The translations under genes were made by a program, and so were the position numbers. Positions 34,499 through 43,487 of a stretch of 64,000 bases of DNA are shown piece by piece. Within the stretch, counting starts at the first letter, position 1; each line of letters starts with the position of its first letter. The stretch is from Streptomyces sp. NBC_00878 (GTDB taxonomy: Bacteria > Actinomycetota > Actinomycetes > Streptomycetales > Streptomycetaceae): contig NZ_JAPEOK010000001.1 in the NCBI RefSeq assembly GCF_026341515.1, positions 9,114,001-9,178,000 of the forward strand, in the 5' to 3' direction. The notes beneath the pieces are model-generated. The model was not told the DNA's origin and did no database searches. It saw nothing but the letters and a program-made list of their open reading frames with translations.

Positions 34499-36367
34499 TC
34501 ACATCGGCGAAGGATCCTGCGGCCCCCGCCCCGACAGCACCTCGCCGTACGCCTGCATCAGATCCGGCAGCCGCAGCGTGGACAGGTCGTCGCGGCTCAG
34601 GCTGCCCGCGTAGCCCGACAACCGCAGATCGCGGTAGGCGCAGCTCTTCTCGTACAGCGTGCGCAGGAAGCGGCCGTTGCCGAGCTCGTCGATCCAGCCC
34701 TGGTCGACGACGTGCCCGCTGATGGAGCGCAGCTCGTCGATGGCCTCCTCGTCCCACACGTCACCGTTCTCGGCGGCAAGTACCCCGCCGATCGAGGTGA
34801 GTTCGAGCGGACGGTACGAGGGGAAGTCGACGCGGGTCGTGAAGCGGGAGGAGAGCCCGGGGTTGGCGGCCAGCAGGCGGTCCATGCCCTCCGGGTAGCC
34901 CGCGAGGATCACCACCAGGTGGTCACGGTTGTCCTCGGCGCGCTTCAGCAGCACCTGCAAGGCCTCGTCGCCGTACGCGTCGCCCTTGCCGTAGCCGGAG
35001 TTGGAGAGCGAGTAGGCCTCGTCGACGAAGAGGACACCGCCGATCGCGGAGTCGATCAGTTCGTTGGCCTTCACGGCGGTCTGGCCGAGGTACTCGCCCA
35101 CCAGGTCGGCTCGTTGGGCCTCGACGAGGTGGTCGCCGCCGAGCAGGCCGAGCGCGTAGAAGACCCGGCCGAGGATACGGGCCACGGTCGTCTTGCCGGT
35201 GCCGGAGGGACCCGAGAACACGAAGTGCCGCTTCGGCGGCTGGACCGGCAGACCCTGTCCGGCCCGCAGCCGCGCCATGTTCAACTGGGCTGACAGCGCC
35301 TTGACTTGGCGCTTGACCGGTTCGAGGCCGACCATGCGCTCCAGCTCGGCGAGCGCCTCTTCGAGCAGCGCGGGGTCGGTGGGCCCGGTCGGCAGATGCG
35401 GCGGACTCACCGGCACGATGGCCTTCTCGCGGACCCGGTCCGCCTCGGAGGGCAGCGCGCCCGACGGCGGCGGTTCCGGCTCCGAGAGCTTGAGATCACG
35501 GCCCTCGCCGCCGAACAGCGGGTCGACGCCGTCCGGGCCGTCCAGGATGTCCTGCCCGACCCCGGTGAGCGTGATCGCCGCGAGGTCGGCCGTGTCGTCG
35601 TACCCGTCGCCCTCGGAGATCGCGGCGAGCCGCGCGGAGGTGTCCATGAAGGCCGGGTCGACCCGGTGCACCGCCCGGTACAGGGGCAGGGCGGCGGCGG
35701 AGCGGCCGGTGCCCTCGTGCGCCCGCGCCAGCCAGTACCGCAGCTCCTTGCGCTGCGGCTGCTCGCTGCGACAGCGCATCAGCGCGGACGACAGCAGGGG
35801 CTCGGCCTGCCCGTACATCTCCAGGCGAACCCGTGCCATGCCGCCGAAGAGGCCGGCCTCGATGCCCAGCATCGGATCGTCGATCAGCGGATCCGTGTGC
35901 CGGACCAACTGCTCCCAGTCCTTGACCAGATACGCCCGGCAGGCGTGCAGGAATCTCACCTGCGGATCCGTGTCCACCGGCGGCAGGCCCGCCAACGCCC
36001 GGTCCAGCTCCGGGACATGACGTCCGTCGAGCCAGTGCGAGGCGTGCGCGAGCAGCAGATCGCGCGGCGACTCCAGGACCGGCTGCACCCACCAGCCGAG
36101 CCAGTACCAGGAGTTGAGCGTGCGCCGGTGACGCGAGCGCTGTTCTCCGAAGCGATCCCGATGCCGGAACATCCGCAGCAGCGCCGTCGTCGTGTCGACG
36201 CGGAGCGCGTGCAGCCCGAGCCAGCCGTCGGCCATGGCCGGATCCATCCGGACCGCGGCGCGGAACTCCTCCTCCGCCTGCGGATAGGCCCCCATCGTGT
36301 AGGCGTCCACACCTCGCAGCCAGGCGAGGTCGGCCGGGGCCTCGGGGCCCTGCGTGCCGAAGTCCAT
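34499..36367 (-). CDS. EccA/CbxX-type AAA ATPase with N-terminal TPR-like region
   Basis: 622 residues. The N-terminal half (to about 300) is a TPR-like helical repeat region (AYPQAEEEFRAAVRMDPAMADGWLGLHALR ...), followed by a Pro-rich linker and a CbxX/CfqX AAA domain: Walker A GPSGTGKTTVARI, Walker B VLFVDEAYSL, sensor-like VVILAGYPEGMDRLL and arginine finger region GLSSRFTTRVDF. This is the layout of EccA from type VII (ESX) secretion systems, but no other ESX gene is nearby. The start is ATG 36367; GTG 36370 is possible. Confidence 0.86.
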   Translation of the reverse strand: MDFGTQGPEAPADLAWLRGVDAYTMGAYPQAEEEFRAAVRMDPAMADGWLGLHALRVDTTTALLRMFRHRDRFGEQRSRHRRTLNSWYWLGWWVQPVLESPRDLLLAHASHWLDGRHVPELDRALAGLPPVDTDPQVRFLHACRAYLVKDWEQLVRHTDPLIDDPMLGIEAGLFGGMARVRLEMYGQAEPLLSSALMRCRSEQPQRKELRYWLARAHEGTGRSAAALPLYRAVHRVDPAFMDTSARLAAISEGDGYDDTADLAAITLTGVGQDILDGPDGVDPLFGGEGRDLKLSEPEPPPSGALPSEADRVREKAIVPVSPPHLPTGPTDPALLEEALAELERMVGLEPVKRQVKALSAQLNMARLRAGQGLPVQPPKRHFVFSGPSGTGKTTVARILGRVFYALGLLGGDHLVEAQRADLVGEYLGQTAVKANELIDSAIGGVLFVDEAYSLSNSGYGKGDAYGDEALQVLLKRAEDNRDHLVVILAGYPEGMDRLLAANPGLSSRFTTRVDFPSYRPLELTSIGGVLAAENGDVWDEEAIDELRSISGHVVDQGWIDELGNGRFLRTLYEKSCAYRDLRLSGYAGSLSRDDLSTLRLPDLMQAYGEVLSGRGPQDPSPM

Positions 36368-36801
36368 CACGTCCCCCACAAACCGTGCCCCCGTTGATCG
36401 CCGGGCGGGCCGGTGCCCGTCGGCAGTCTTCGTCGAACCGCTGTGCCGCGGACGGGAGTTGCGTTCGGTGCGGAGAGCTGCCGTCCGAATGTCGCACCGA
36501 GAGGCATCGTACCTGCGGGGGAGTACCGGGCCGAAGGGTGCCGCACGACAGGTTCTCCGAGGTGGGAGCAGATGGGGCGCACCCGGCATGGTGACCCAGG
36601 GTGAACAAATCGAGCCTCGGAGCGTCCGAAAAACGGCTGTGGGCAGAACGAAGCCCCCGATCACGGGGGAACAACCGGGGGCTTCGCGTCTGCGGGGCGG
36701 CCCCAAAAGGCCGCACATTCAGAACGTAAGTCCTGTACGGCCCCCGGGTCAAGCCGAGTTGGAGGACTCAGGCAACTTCTCGGAGGTGGGTCTTCACAAG
36801 T
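36368..36801. other. 434-bp gap before the AAA ATPase gene
   Basis: Contains the AAA gene promoter region and, at 36649-36686, an 11-bp hairpin (CGAAGCCCCCG / CGGGGGCTTCG, 16-nt loop) that probably terminates the upstream minus-strand gene. A second small hairpin GCGGCC / GGCCGC lies about 36697-36714. No tRNA or coding sequence is seen. Confidence 0.55.
36649..36686 (-). terminator. 11-bp hairpin downstream of the nucleoside-kinase-like gene
   Basis: CGAAGCCCCCG (36649-36659) and CGGGGGCTTCG (36676-36686) pair perfectly around a 16-nt loop. It lies 116 bp beyond the stop of the minus-strand kinase-like gene and upstream of the AAA gene, a sensible terminator position. Confidence 0.6.
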
Positions 36802-37356
36802 TCAGCACACCGATGCGGGACCGTCACGGTCAGTGACAGCGAAGCCCTCCTTCGATGTCGCAGCAGGTCCCGGGAGCACCTCAAATCCCTCTGGCCACTG
36901 CAGCACCAGAAGATCGGCGAACGGTTTTGAGGGGTCCTTGGTGAAGTGCCGACGCTCCGCCCGGACCCACCCCTCCCAGAACGCGCTCTGCGCCGAACCG
37001 TCCCTCTGCCGCCCGCGCTCCCACGCGTCCTCGTCGGTCAGCTCCATCCACAGCAGCCGCGCGAGCCACGGCCTCAGTGTGCGACGGCCGGCACCCACTC
37101 CCTCGACGATGACCACGGGTGCGGGCGGCAGGTCGCGCGGCGGTCCGAAGCCGTGCGTGACCCAGTCGTACGGCCGGTAGCGCGCCGTGCCGCCCCGGGA
37201 CAGCGGCTCGACGACCTCCCGGAGCAGCCGCCCGGTCCAGGCGAAGAGCTCCTCGTGCGTGGCGATGTCGTCCAGGTGCAGCACGGGGGCGCCACCCAGC
37301 GCCTCGGCCAGACGGTCCGCGAACGTGGTCTTCCCCGAGCCCGCGTGCCCGTCCAC
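36802..37356 (-). CDS. Uridine kinase-like P-loop protein, N terminus uncertain
   Basis: P-loop NTPase related to uridine kinases: Walker A GHAGSGKTTFADRL at the very start, LHLDDIATHEELFAW, then VVIVEGVGAG. Phosphotransfer to a nucleoside or similar small molecule is the family reaction. The only in-frame GTG (37356) starts inside the first beta strand. The same frame continues upstream through about 50 plausible residues (ending PSCGPVRLVG) without ATG/GTG/TTG until TGA, although CTG codons exist at 37392 and 37401. A frame starting MILLSPPEYPG (ATG about 37535) becomes offset at a CTCAC-type repeat. A recent frameshift or rare start is possible. Confidence 0.65.
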   Translation of the reverse strand: MDGHAGSGKTTFADRLAEALGGAPVLHLDDIATHEELFAWTGRLLREVVEPLSRGGTARYRPYDWVTHGFGPPRDLPPAPVVIVEGVGAGRRTLRPWLARLLWMELTDEDAWERGRQRDGSAQSAFWEGWVRAERRHFTKDPSKPFADLLVLQWPEGFEVLPGPAATSKEGFAVTDRDGPASVC

Positions 37357-37641
37357 GCCGACGAGCCGGACGGGGCCGCAGGACGGCGGCAGCCGGTGCA
37401 GCCGGGAGGCGAGGGCGTGGAGGTGGATGAGGGGTCCTTGGGTGAGGTGAGGTGTGGTGGGGTGCGGCGCGTACGTGTTCGGGAGGAAGCCGGCCCGGGT
37501 ACTCCGGTGGGCTCAGGAGGATCATTCTACCGAGGCCGATACCGATGAAATCGTACGAAAAGGTATAAAGTTCCGCCGTTGTCGTGCCCGTTCCCGTGCA
37601 TTGGACCTGACCGTTCCGGATACCCTGGGGGTCGCCCGCCC

Positions 37642-39021
37642 ATGACCAGAGCTGAACAGCCGTCCCGCAGAAACCTCCTGGCCGTGGCGGTCGCCGCGGC
37701 CACCGCGGGCGCCGCGAGCCCGGCGTCGGCCGCCGGCCGGACGGCCGACACCGCGAGCCCCCGGACCGCCGCCCCATCGAAAGCCCTTGCGAACCTCGTG
37801 GACAACCGTGCCTGGACCTCGTACGCCGACTGGCGCGGTGGTACCGCGGCGGGCACCCGTGCCGTGGAGGGGACACGCCCGAGCCTGGTCATCGAGACCG
37901 CCGAGGGCCGGAAGGACTACGAGGACCCGCACGCCGGCAGGACCGCCGCCTGGGAGTACGCGCGCTGGACCTCGCCCGTCCACCGTCTCGCCGTTCCCTC
38001 GACCGAGGTCGTCGCCTCCTGGAACGCGCGGACCCCGGCGGGCACCTGGCTCCAGGTCGAGCTGACGGGCACGTACTCCGACGGCACGGACACGCCCTGG
38101 TACGTGATGGGCCGCTGGGCGGCCGGGGACCAGGACATCAAGCGGACCTCGGTGGACGGCCAGAGCGACGGCAGGAGCAGTATCCAGACGGACACCTTCG
38201 CCATCGACGACACGGCCTCGGGCCTGCGCCTGGTGTCGTACCGGCTGCGGCTGACCCTGTACCGCAAGCCCGGGACCACGGCCACGCCGACCGTGTGGCG
38301 GCTCGGCGCGATGGGCTCCGACGTCCCGGACCGCTTCACCGTCCCGGCCTCGACGCCCGGTCTCGCGCGGGAGCTGACGGTGCCGCGCTACTCGCAGGAG
38401 ATCCACGCCGGCCAGTACCCCGAGTACGACAACGGCGGCGAAGCCTGGTGCAGCCCCACCTCCTCCCAGATGATCGTCGAGTACTGGGGGCGGAAGCCCG
38501 CGGCGGCGGACCTGGCCTGGGTCAGTCCCGGGTACGCGGACCCGCAGGTGTGCCACGCCGCCCGGTCCACCTTCGACCACCAGTACGCCGGCTGCGGAAA
38601 CTGGCCCTTCAACGCCGCGTACGCCGCGACGTACCAGGACCTCCAGGGCGTGGTGACCCGGCTCCGCTCGCTCGCCGACCTGGAGACGCTGATCGCCGCC
38701 GGAATCCCGGCCATGACGTCCCAGTCCTTCCTCAAGTCCGAGTTGACGGGGGCGGGTTACGGCACCGCGGGCCATCTGATGACGGTCATCGGTTTCACCG
38801 CCGGCGGTGACGTGATCGCCAACGACCCGGCCTCGCCCGACAATGAGTCGGTGCGGCGCGTCTACCGGCGGCGCGAGTGGGAGAACGTGTGGCTCCGCAC
38901 CAAGAGGTACAACGCCTCCGGGAAGGTCGTCTCCGGCACCGGCGGGGTCTGTTACGTCTACTTCCCGGCCGACCCCACGGCCGGCCAGCGGGAGGCGCTG
39001 ACCGCGGTGGGTATTCGCTGA
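37642..39021 (+). CDS. Secreted C39-like cysteine peptidase
   Basis: 459 residues. Twin-arginine type signal (RRNLLAVAVAAATAGAASPASA) predicts Tat export. The middle is a beta-rich domain (about 50-250). The C-terminal domain is a papain-fold C39-like peptidase with catalytic Cys in GEAWCSPTSSQMIVEYWG, His in GTAGHLMTVIG and Asp/Asn in NDPASPDNE. Substrate unknown; not linked to a bacteriocin exporter. It diverges from the kinase-like gene, and an AGGTATAAAG box about 75 bp upstream may be its -10. Confidence 0.84.
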   Translation: MTRAEQPSRRNLLAVAVAAATAGAASPASAAGRTADTASPRTAAPSKALANLVDNRAWTSYADWRGGTAAGTRAVEGTRPSLVIETAEGRKDYEDPHAGRTAAWEYARWTSPVHRLAVPSTEVVASWNARTPAGTWLQVELTGTYSDGTDTPWYVMGRWAAGDQDIKRTSVDGQSDGRSSIQTDTFAIDDTASGLRLVSYRLRLTLYRKPGTTATPTVWRLGAMGSDVPDRFTVPASTPGLARELTVPRYSQEIHAGQYPEYDNGGEAWCSPTSSQMIVEYWGRKPAAADLAWVSPGYADPQVCHAARSTFDHQYAGCGNWPFNAAYAATYQDLQGVVTRLRSLADLETLIAAGIPAMTSQSFLKSELTGAGYGTAGHLMTVIGFTAGGDVIANDPASPDNESVRRVYRRREWENVWLRTKRYNASGKVVSGTGGVCYVYFPADPTAGQREALTAVGIR

Positions 39022-39116
39022 GTGACCAAGCTCTCTCCCGTAAAAGCCCGATTCGGTGGCAAGGTGGACAGAACGGTGGGGGGAGTCCACCGAAAGACCG
39101 ACGTGAGCGAGCTGCC

Positions 39117-39275
39117 ATGACCACGACCTCAGCCACCGCGGGAGCCACCGCCGGACGTGCCCGCGCTCGTACCGGCGGCCCCAAGGACGACGGGCCCAAG
39201 ATCCTTGAGCACGTCATGGGCTGGACGTTCGTGGTCGTGCTGGCGATGCTCGTGACGCAGCTCGGTCTCGTCTGA
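39117..39275 (+). CDS. Small single-span membrane protein (52 aa)
   Basis: MTTTSATAGATAGRARARTGG, a basic N terminus, then PKDDGPKILEHVMGW and one hydrophobic helix (TFVVVLAMLVTQLGLV) ending the protein. The orientation is likely N-in. I recall near-identical short proteins in other Streptomyces genomes. The ATG is preceded by GAGCGAGCTGCC, a moderate ribosome site. It lies between the peptidase and the TetR gene. Function unknown. Confidence 0.7.
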   Translation: MTTTSATAGATAGRARARTGGPKDDGPKILEHVMGWTFVVVLAMLVTQLGLV

Positions 39276-39362
39276 TCGCAGTCGAAGAGAGTCGAACAGG
39301 CTGCTGGCACTGCTCTGCCATACTGCGGATGTCCCGCTCGCAGTTGGAGACCAGGTCCGGAA

Positions 39363-40028
39363 TTGAGTAACAGTCCACAGCGTGGTGCCGACCGCCCCGG
39401 AGCGCGCGGCACCGACCGTTCCTTAGCGCGCCGCGCCGAACTCATCGCCATCGGGCGGAAGTTGTTCGCCGACACGTCCTACGACGCGCTGTCGATGGAC
39501 GACATCGCGAAACAGGCGCACGTCGCCAAGGGATTGATCTACTACTACTTCAAGTCCAAGCGCGGCTACTACCTGGCCATCGTCCAGGACTCGGTGGCCG
39601 ACCTGATCTCCCGGGCGGCCGGCGGTCTCGAACTGCCCCCCGAGCAACGGGTGCACCGCACCATCGAAGGCTATCTGCGCTACGCCGAGCACAACCACGC
39701 CGCGTACCGCACCATCATCAGCGGAGGCGTCGGCTTCGACGCCGAGGTGCACGCCATCCGGGAGAGCGTGCGGGAGGCCATCGTCGAGACGATCGCCGAA
39801 GGAGCGTACGGGCGACGGAAGATCGCCCCGCTGCCCCGGATGGCGCTGCTCGGCTGGCTGTGCAGCGTCGAGGGGGCCACCCTCGACTGGATCGACCACT
39901 ACGGCATCCCGCGCGACCTCATGCGCGAGCTGCTGGTCAAGATGCTCGGCGGCACGATGCGCGCCATCGAGGAACTCGACGCCTCCTACCCGGCCCCGCG
40001 GCCCGCGCGCCGGGATGGGAACCGTTGA
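39363..40028 (+). CDS. TetR-family transcriptional regulator
   Basis: 221 residues: disordered N terminus, HTH domain (LARRAELIAIGRKLFADTSYDALSMDDIAKQAHVAKGLIYYYFKSKRGYY, in pieces, about 20-75) and a helical ligand domain. It starts at TTG 39363, the only start before the conserved region in this frame. No adjacent transporter or enzyme gene indicates its target. The chitinase gene converges on it. Confidence 0.87.
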   Translation: MSNSPQRGADRPGARGTDRSLARRAELIAIGRKLFADTSYDALSMDDIAKQAHVAKGLIYYYFKSKRGYYLAIVQDSVADLISRAAGGLELPPEQRVHRTIEGYLRYAEHNHAAYRTIISGGVGFDAEVHAIRESVREAIVETIAEGAYGRRKIAPLPRMALLGWLCSVEGATLDWIDHYGIPRDLMRELLVKMLGGTMRAIEELDASYPAPRPARRDGNR

Positions 40029-40092
40029 CGGGAACCGGTGAAGGGCGAGGGCCCGCCGACCGGCCCCCGCCCCAAGTGCCGTACCGGCAAAG

Positions 40093-41370
<1,278 letters not shown>

Positions 41371-41445
41371 CGTGTCTCCTCGTGGGGGAGAGGGGAACGG
41401 GTGCCAATTGGCATGAACGCGATGAAGCGTTGGAGCGAAACAGTA

Positions 41446-41461
41446 GGAGGACTAGACCAGT
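41446..41461 (-). promoter_or_regulatory. dre-like site upstream of the chitinase gene
   Basis: On the minus strand, ACTGGTCTAGTCCTCC matches the recalled DasR-responsive consensus ACTGGTCTAGACCACT at 13 of 16 positions. Position 76-91 bp before the chitinase start is typical for dre sites of chitinase promoters, where DasR represses until glucosamine phosphates accumulate. Confidence 0.65.
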
Positions 41462-41703
41462 GAGGTCAATGGTTCGGACCAGGCGGCACAGAATTCGGTA
41501 CTCTTGAGTAAGCGGTCGTTAACTGGTGACTCGGTGCCCCGGATCGGGCATACTCACAGCGCACAGCCGCTGATCAGCCGCTTCCGCGACCCGGAGGCGC
41601 GAGCATCCGCAGTGCCGTCAGACCAGGCCCAGTGAGACCAGGCGGGGCAGCCCCACCCAGGCGTGCGCTCGCCGAAGTGCCCGACATGGAAGAGAGCGTC
41701 ACC

Positions 41704-42912
41704 ATGCCCGACCGCGCCCCGCAGCCGGTGGACCGTCACCTGCCCACCGACGAGGCCCGGGATCTGATCTCGCTCGTCCGCGACATCGCGCAGCGCGAGA
41801 TCGCCCCGAAGGCGGCCGAGGAGGAGGATGCCGGGCACTTCCCGCGGGAGGTCTTCGCACTGCTCTCGGAGTCGGGACTGCTCGGCCTTCCGTACGGTTC
41901 CGAGTACGGGGGCGGAGACCAGCCGTACGAGGTCTACCTCCAGGTCCTCGAAGAGCTGGCCGCTGCCCGACTCACCGTCGGCCTCGGGGTCAGCGTGCAC
42001 TCGCTCGCCTGTCACGCCCTCGCCAACTACGGCACCAAGGAGCAGCGGTCCGAGCATCTGTCGGCCATGCTCGGCGGCGGCCTCCTGGGGGCCTACTGCC
42101 TTTCGGAGCCGTCATCAGGCTCGGATGCCGCCAGCCTGCGTACGAAGGCCGTACGGGATGATGGGGGTACCTCCCGATCGAGCGAAGCCGAGAGTGGGGG
42201 AGAGTGGGTGATCACGGGCACCAAGGCCTGGATCACGCACGGCGGGGTCGCAGACTTCTACACCGTGCTCGCGCGCACCGGCGGTGAAGGGGCGCGGGGC
42301 ATCACGGCGTTCCTGGTGCCCGGCGACGCCGAGGGGCTGAGCGCGGCGGCGCCCGAGAAGAAGATGGGCATGAAGGGATCGCCCACCGCCCAGGTTCACT
42401 TCGACGGGGTGCGGATCTCCGGCGACCGGCGCATCGGCGACGAGGGCCAGGGCTTCGCGATCGCCCTGTCCGCGCTCGACTCCGGGCGGCTCGGCATAGC
42501 GGCCTGCGCGATCGGGGTGGCCCAGGCCGCGCTCGACGAGGCGGTCGCGTATGCCGCCGGACGGCGGCAGTTCGGCCGGCCGATCGCGGACTTCCAGGGC
42601 CTGCGCTTCATGCTCGCGGACATGGCGACGCAGATCGAGGCGGGCCGGGCGCTCTACCTCGCCGCGGCCCGGCTGCGTGACGCGGGACGGCCGTTCGCCA
42701 AGCAGGCGGCCATGGCAAAGCTGCACTGCACCGACACCGCGATGAAGGTCACCACGGACGCCGTCCAGGTGCTCGGCGGATACGGCTACACGGCGGACTT
42801 CCCCGTGGAGCGCCTGATGCGCGAGGCCAAGGTGCTCCAGATCGTCGAGGGCACCAACCAGATCCAGCGGATGGTCATCGCCCGTCACCTCGCGGGTCCC
42901 GAGTCGCGCTGA
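41704..42912 (+). CDS. Acyl-CoA dehydrogenase
   Basis: 402-residue FAD enzyme oxidising acyl-CoA to the 2-enoyl-CoA. Family marks: AYCLSEPSSGSDAASLRTKA, WVITGTKAWITHGG, MGMKGSPTAQVHFDGVRI, QFGRPIADFQGLRFMLADM and VEGTNQIQRMVIARHL with the catalytic Glu. ATG 41704 is used; ATG 41686 is an in-frame alternative. Between VRD and GEWVITG there is an extra GGTSRSSEAESG segment encoded by a dispersed palindromic repeat (42161-42201). The 3' end overlaps the convergent minus-strand gene by 38 bp. Confidence 0.9.
   Translation: MPDRAPQPVDRHLPTDEARDLISLVRDIAQREIAPKAAEEEDAGHFPREVFALLSESGLLGLPYGSEYGGGDQPYEVYLQVLEELAAARLTVGLGVSVHSLACHALANYGTKEQRSEHLSAMLGGGLLGAYCLSEPSSGSDAASLRTKAVRDDGGTSRSSEAESGGEWVITGTKAWITHGGVADFYTVLARTGGEGARGITAFLVPGDAEGLSAAAPEKKMGMKGSPTAQVHFDGVRISGDRRIGDEGQGFAIALSALDSGRLGIAACAIGVAQAALDEAVAYAAGRRQFGRPIADFQGLRFMLADMATQIEAGRALYLAAARLRDAGRPFAKQAAMAKLHCTDTAMKVTTDAVQVLGGYGYTADFPVERLMREAKVLQIVEGTNQIQRMVIARHLAGPESR
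42161..42201. repeat. Palindromic repeat inserted in frame in the acyl-CoA dehydrogenase gene
   Basis: GGGGGTACCTCCCGATCGAG, then CGAAGCCGAGAGTGGGGG. The reverse complement closely resembles 61124-61164 inside a glycosyltransferase gene, sharing CCCCCA, CTCGGCTTCGCTCGA and ACCCCC. I recognise this as a dispersed Streptomyces repeat. It adds about 13 residues to a surface loop without breaking the frame. Confidence 0.8.
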
Positions 42913-43273
42913 ACCGCACATAGCCGTACATCGCCGAGGGCGCCACGAGCCGGACCCACTCCGGGTCGTGGCGGCCGGGCAGGGTCCGGCCGCGGTCCGC
43001 CCAGGCCCGGATCAGGGCCCGGTAGATGGGGGGATCCAGGGGCTGCTGGTGCGTGTGGGATCCCTGGGACCCGTCTGACCCCTGAGATCCCTGCGGCCCT
43101 TGTGATCCCTGGGCCGCTTGCGTCCAGTGAGCTCCCTGCGTTCCCTGCGTCCACTGGGTCCCTTGCGCCCACGCTGTCTCCTGGGGCGCCAGGGTCCCCA
43201 GGGGAACCGATTCTGCCGGCACGGGGAAGAGGATCCGGCGACGGCGTTCCGCTTCTGCGTATGTGGAGGTCAT
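42875..43273 (-). CDS. Conserved hypothetical protein with Gly-Gln collagen-like tract
   Basis: 132 residues. The C-terminal part (PPIYRALIRAWADRGRTLPGRHDPEWVRLVAP, in two stretches) is a conserved streptomycete segment of unknown function. The middle (about 38-75) is low-complexity with QGTQ/QGSQG repeats, G at about every third position as in collagen-like sequences, and periodic tryptophans. No signal peptide. The last 38 bp overlap the acyl-CoA dehydrogenase gene tail to tail. Confidence 0.68.
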   Translation of the reverse strand: MTSTYAEAERRRRILFPVPAESVPLGTLAPQETAWAQGTQWTQGTQGAHWTQAAQGSQGPQGSQGSDGSQGSHTHQQPLDPPIYRALIRAWADRGRTLPGRHDPEWVRLVAPSAMYGYVRFSATRDPRGDGR

Positions 43274-43342
43274 ACCGAGGCCAACGGGTCCGAAGTCGGA
43301 CAGGTCACCGGCGCGGGGATTCGCCCGTGAGTTCGCGACGTG

Positions 43343-43376
43343 CCCTCGTGCGGGACGTCGCAGGTCCGCACGAGGG
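43343..43376 (+). promoter_or_regulatory. 11-bp hairpin in the 43274-43487 divergent region
   Basis: CCCTCGTGCGG (43343-43353) and CCGCACGAGGG (43366-43376) pair perfectly around a 12-nt loop containing GACGTC. It lies about 110 bp before the start at 43488. Possible operator or leader structure. Confidence 0.45.
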
Positions 43377-43487
43377 GCGTCCAGGACTCTGGCTCCCCGC
43401 AGCCTTCTGACGTACCGTCAACTCCGCCGCCAGGGGGCCGCACCCCTCCGGGTGACGTCACGCGCCGTACGCCCCGGGAGGCAGCCG

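Noticed and set aside
36690..36800. Stem-rich stretch resembling a tRNA
   Set aside because: No TTCRANNC arm, anticodon stem or acceptor pairing could be assembled.
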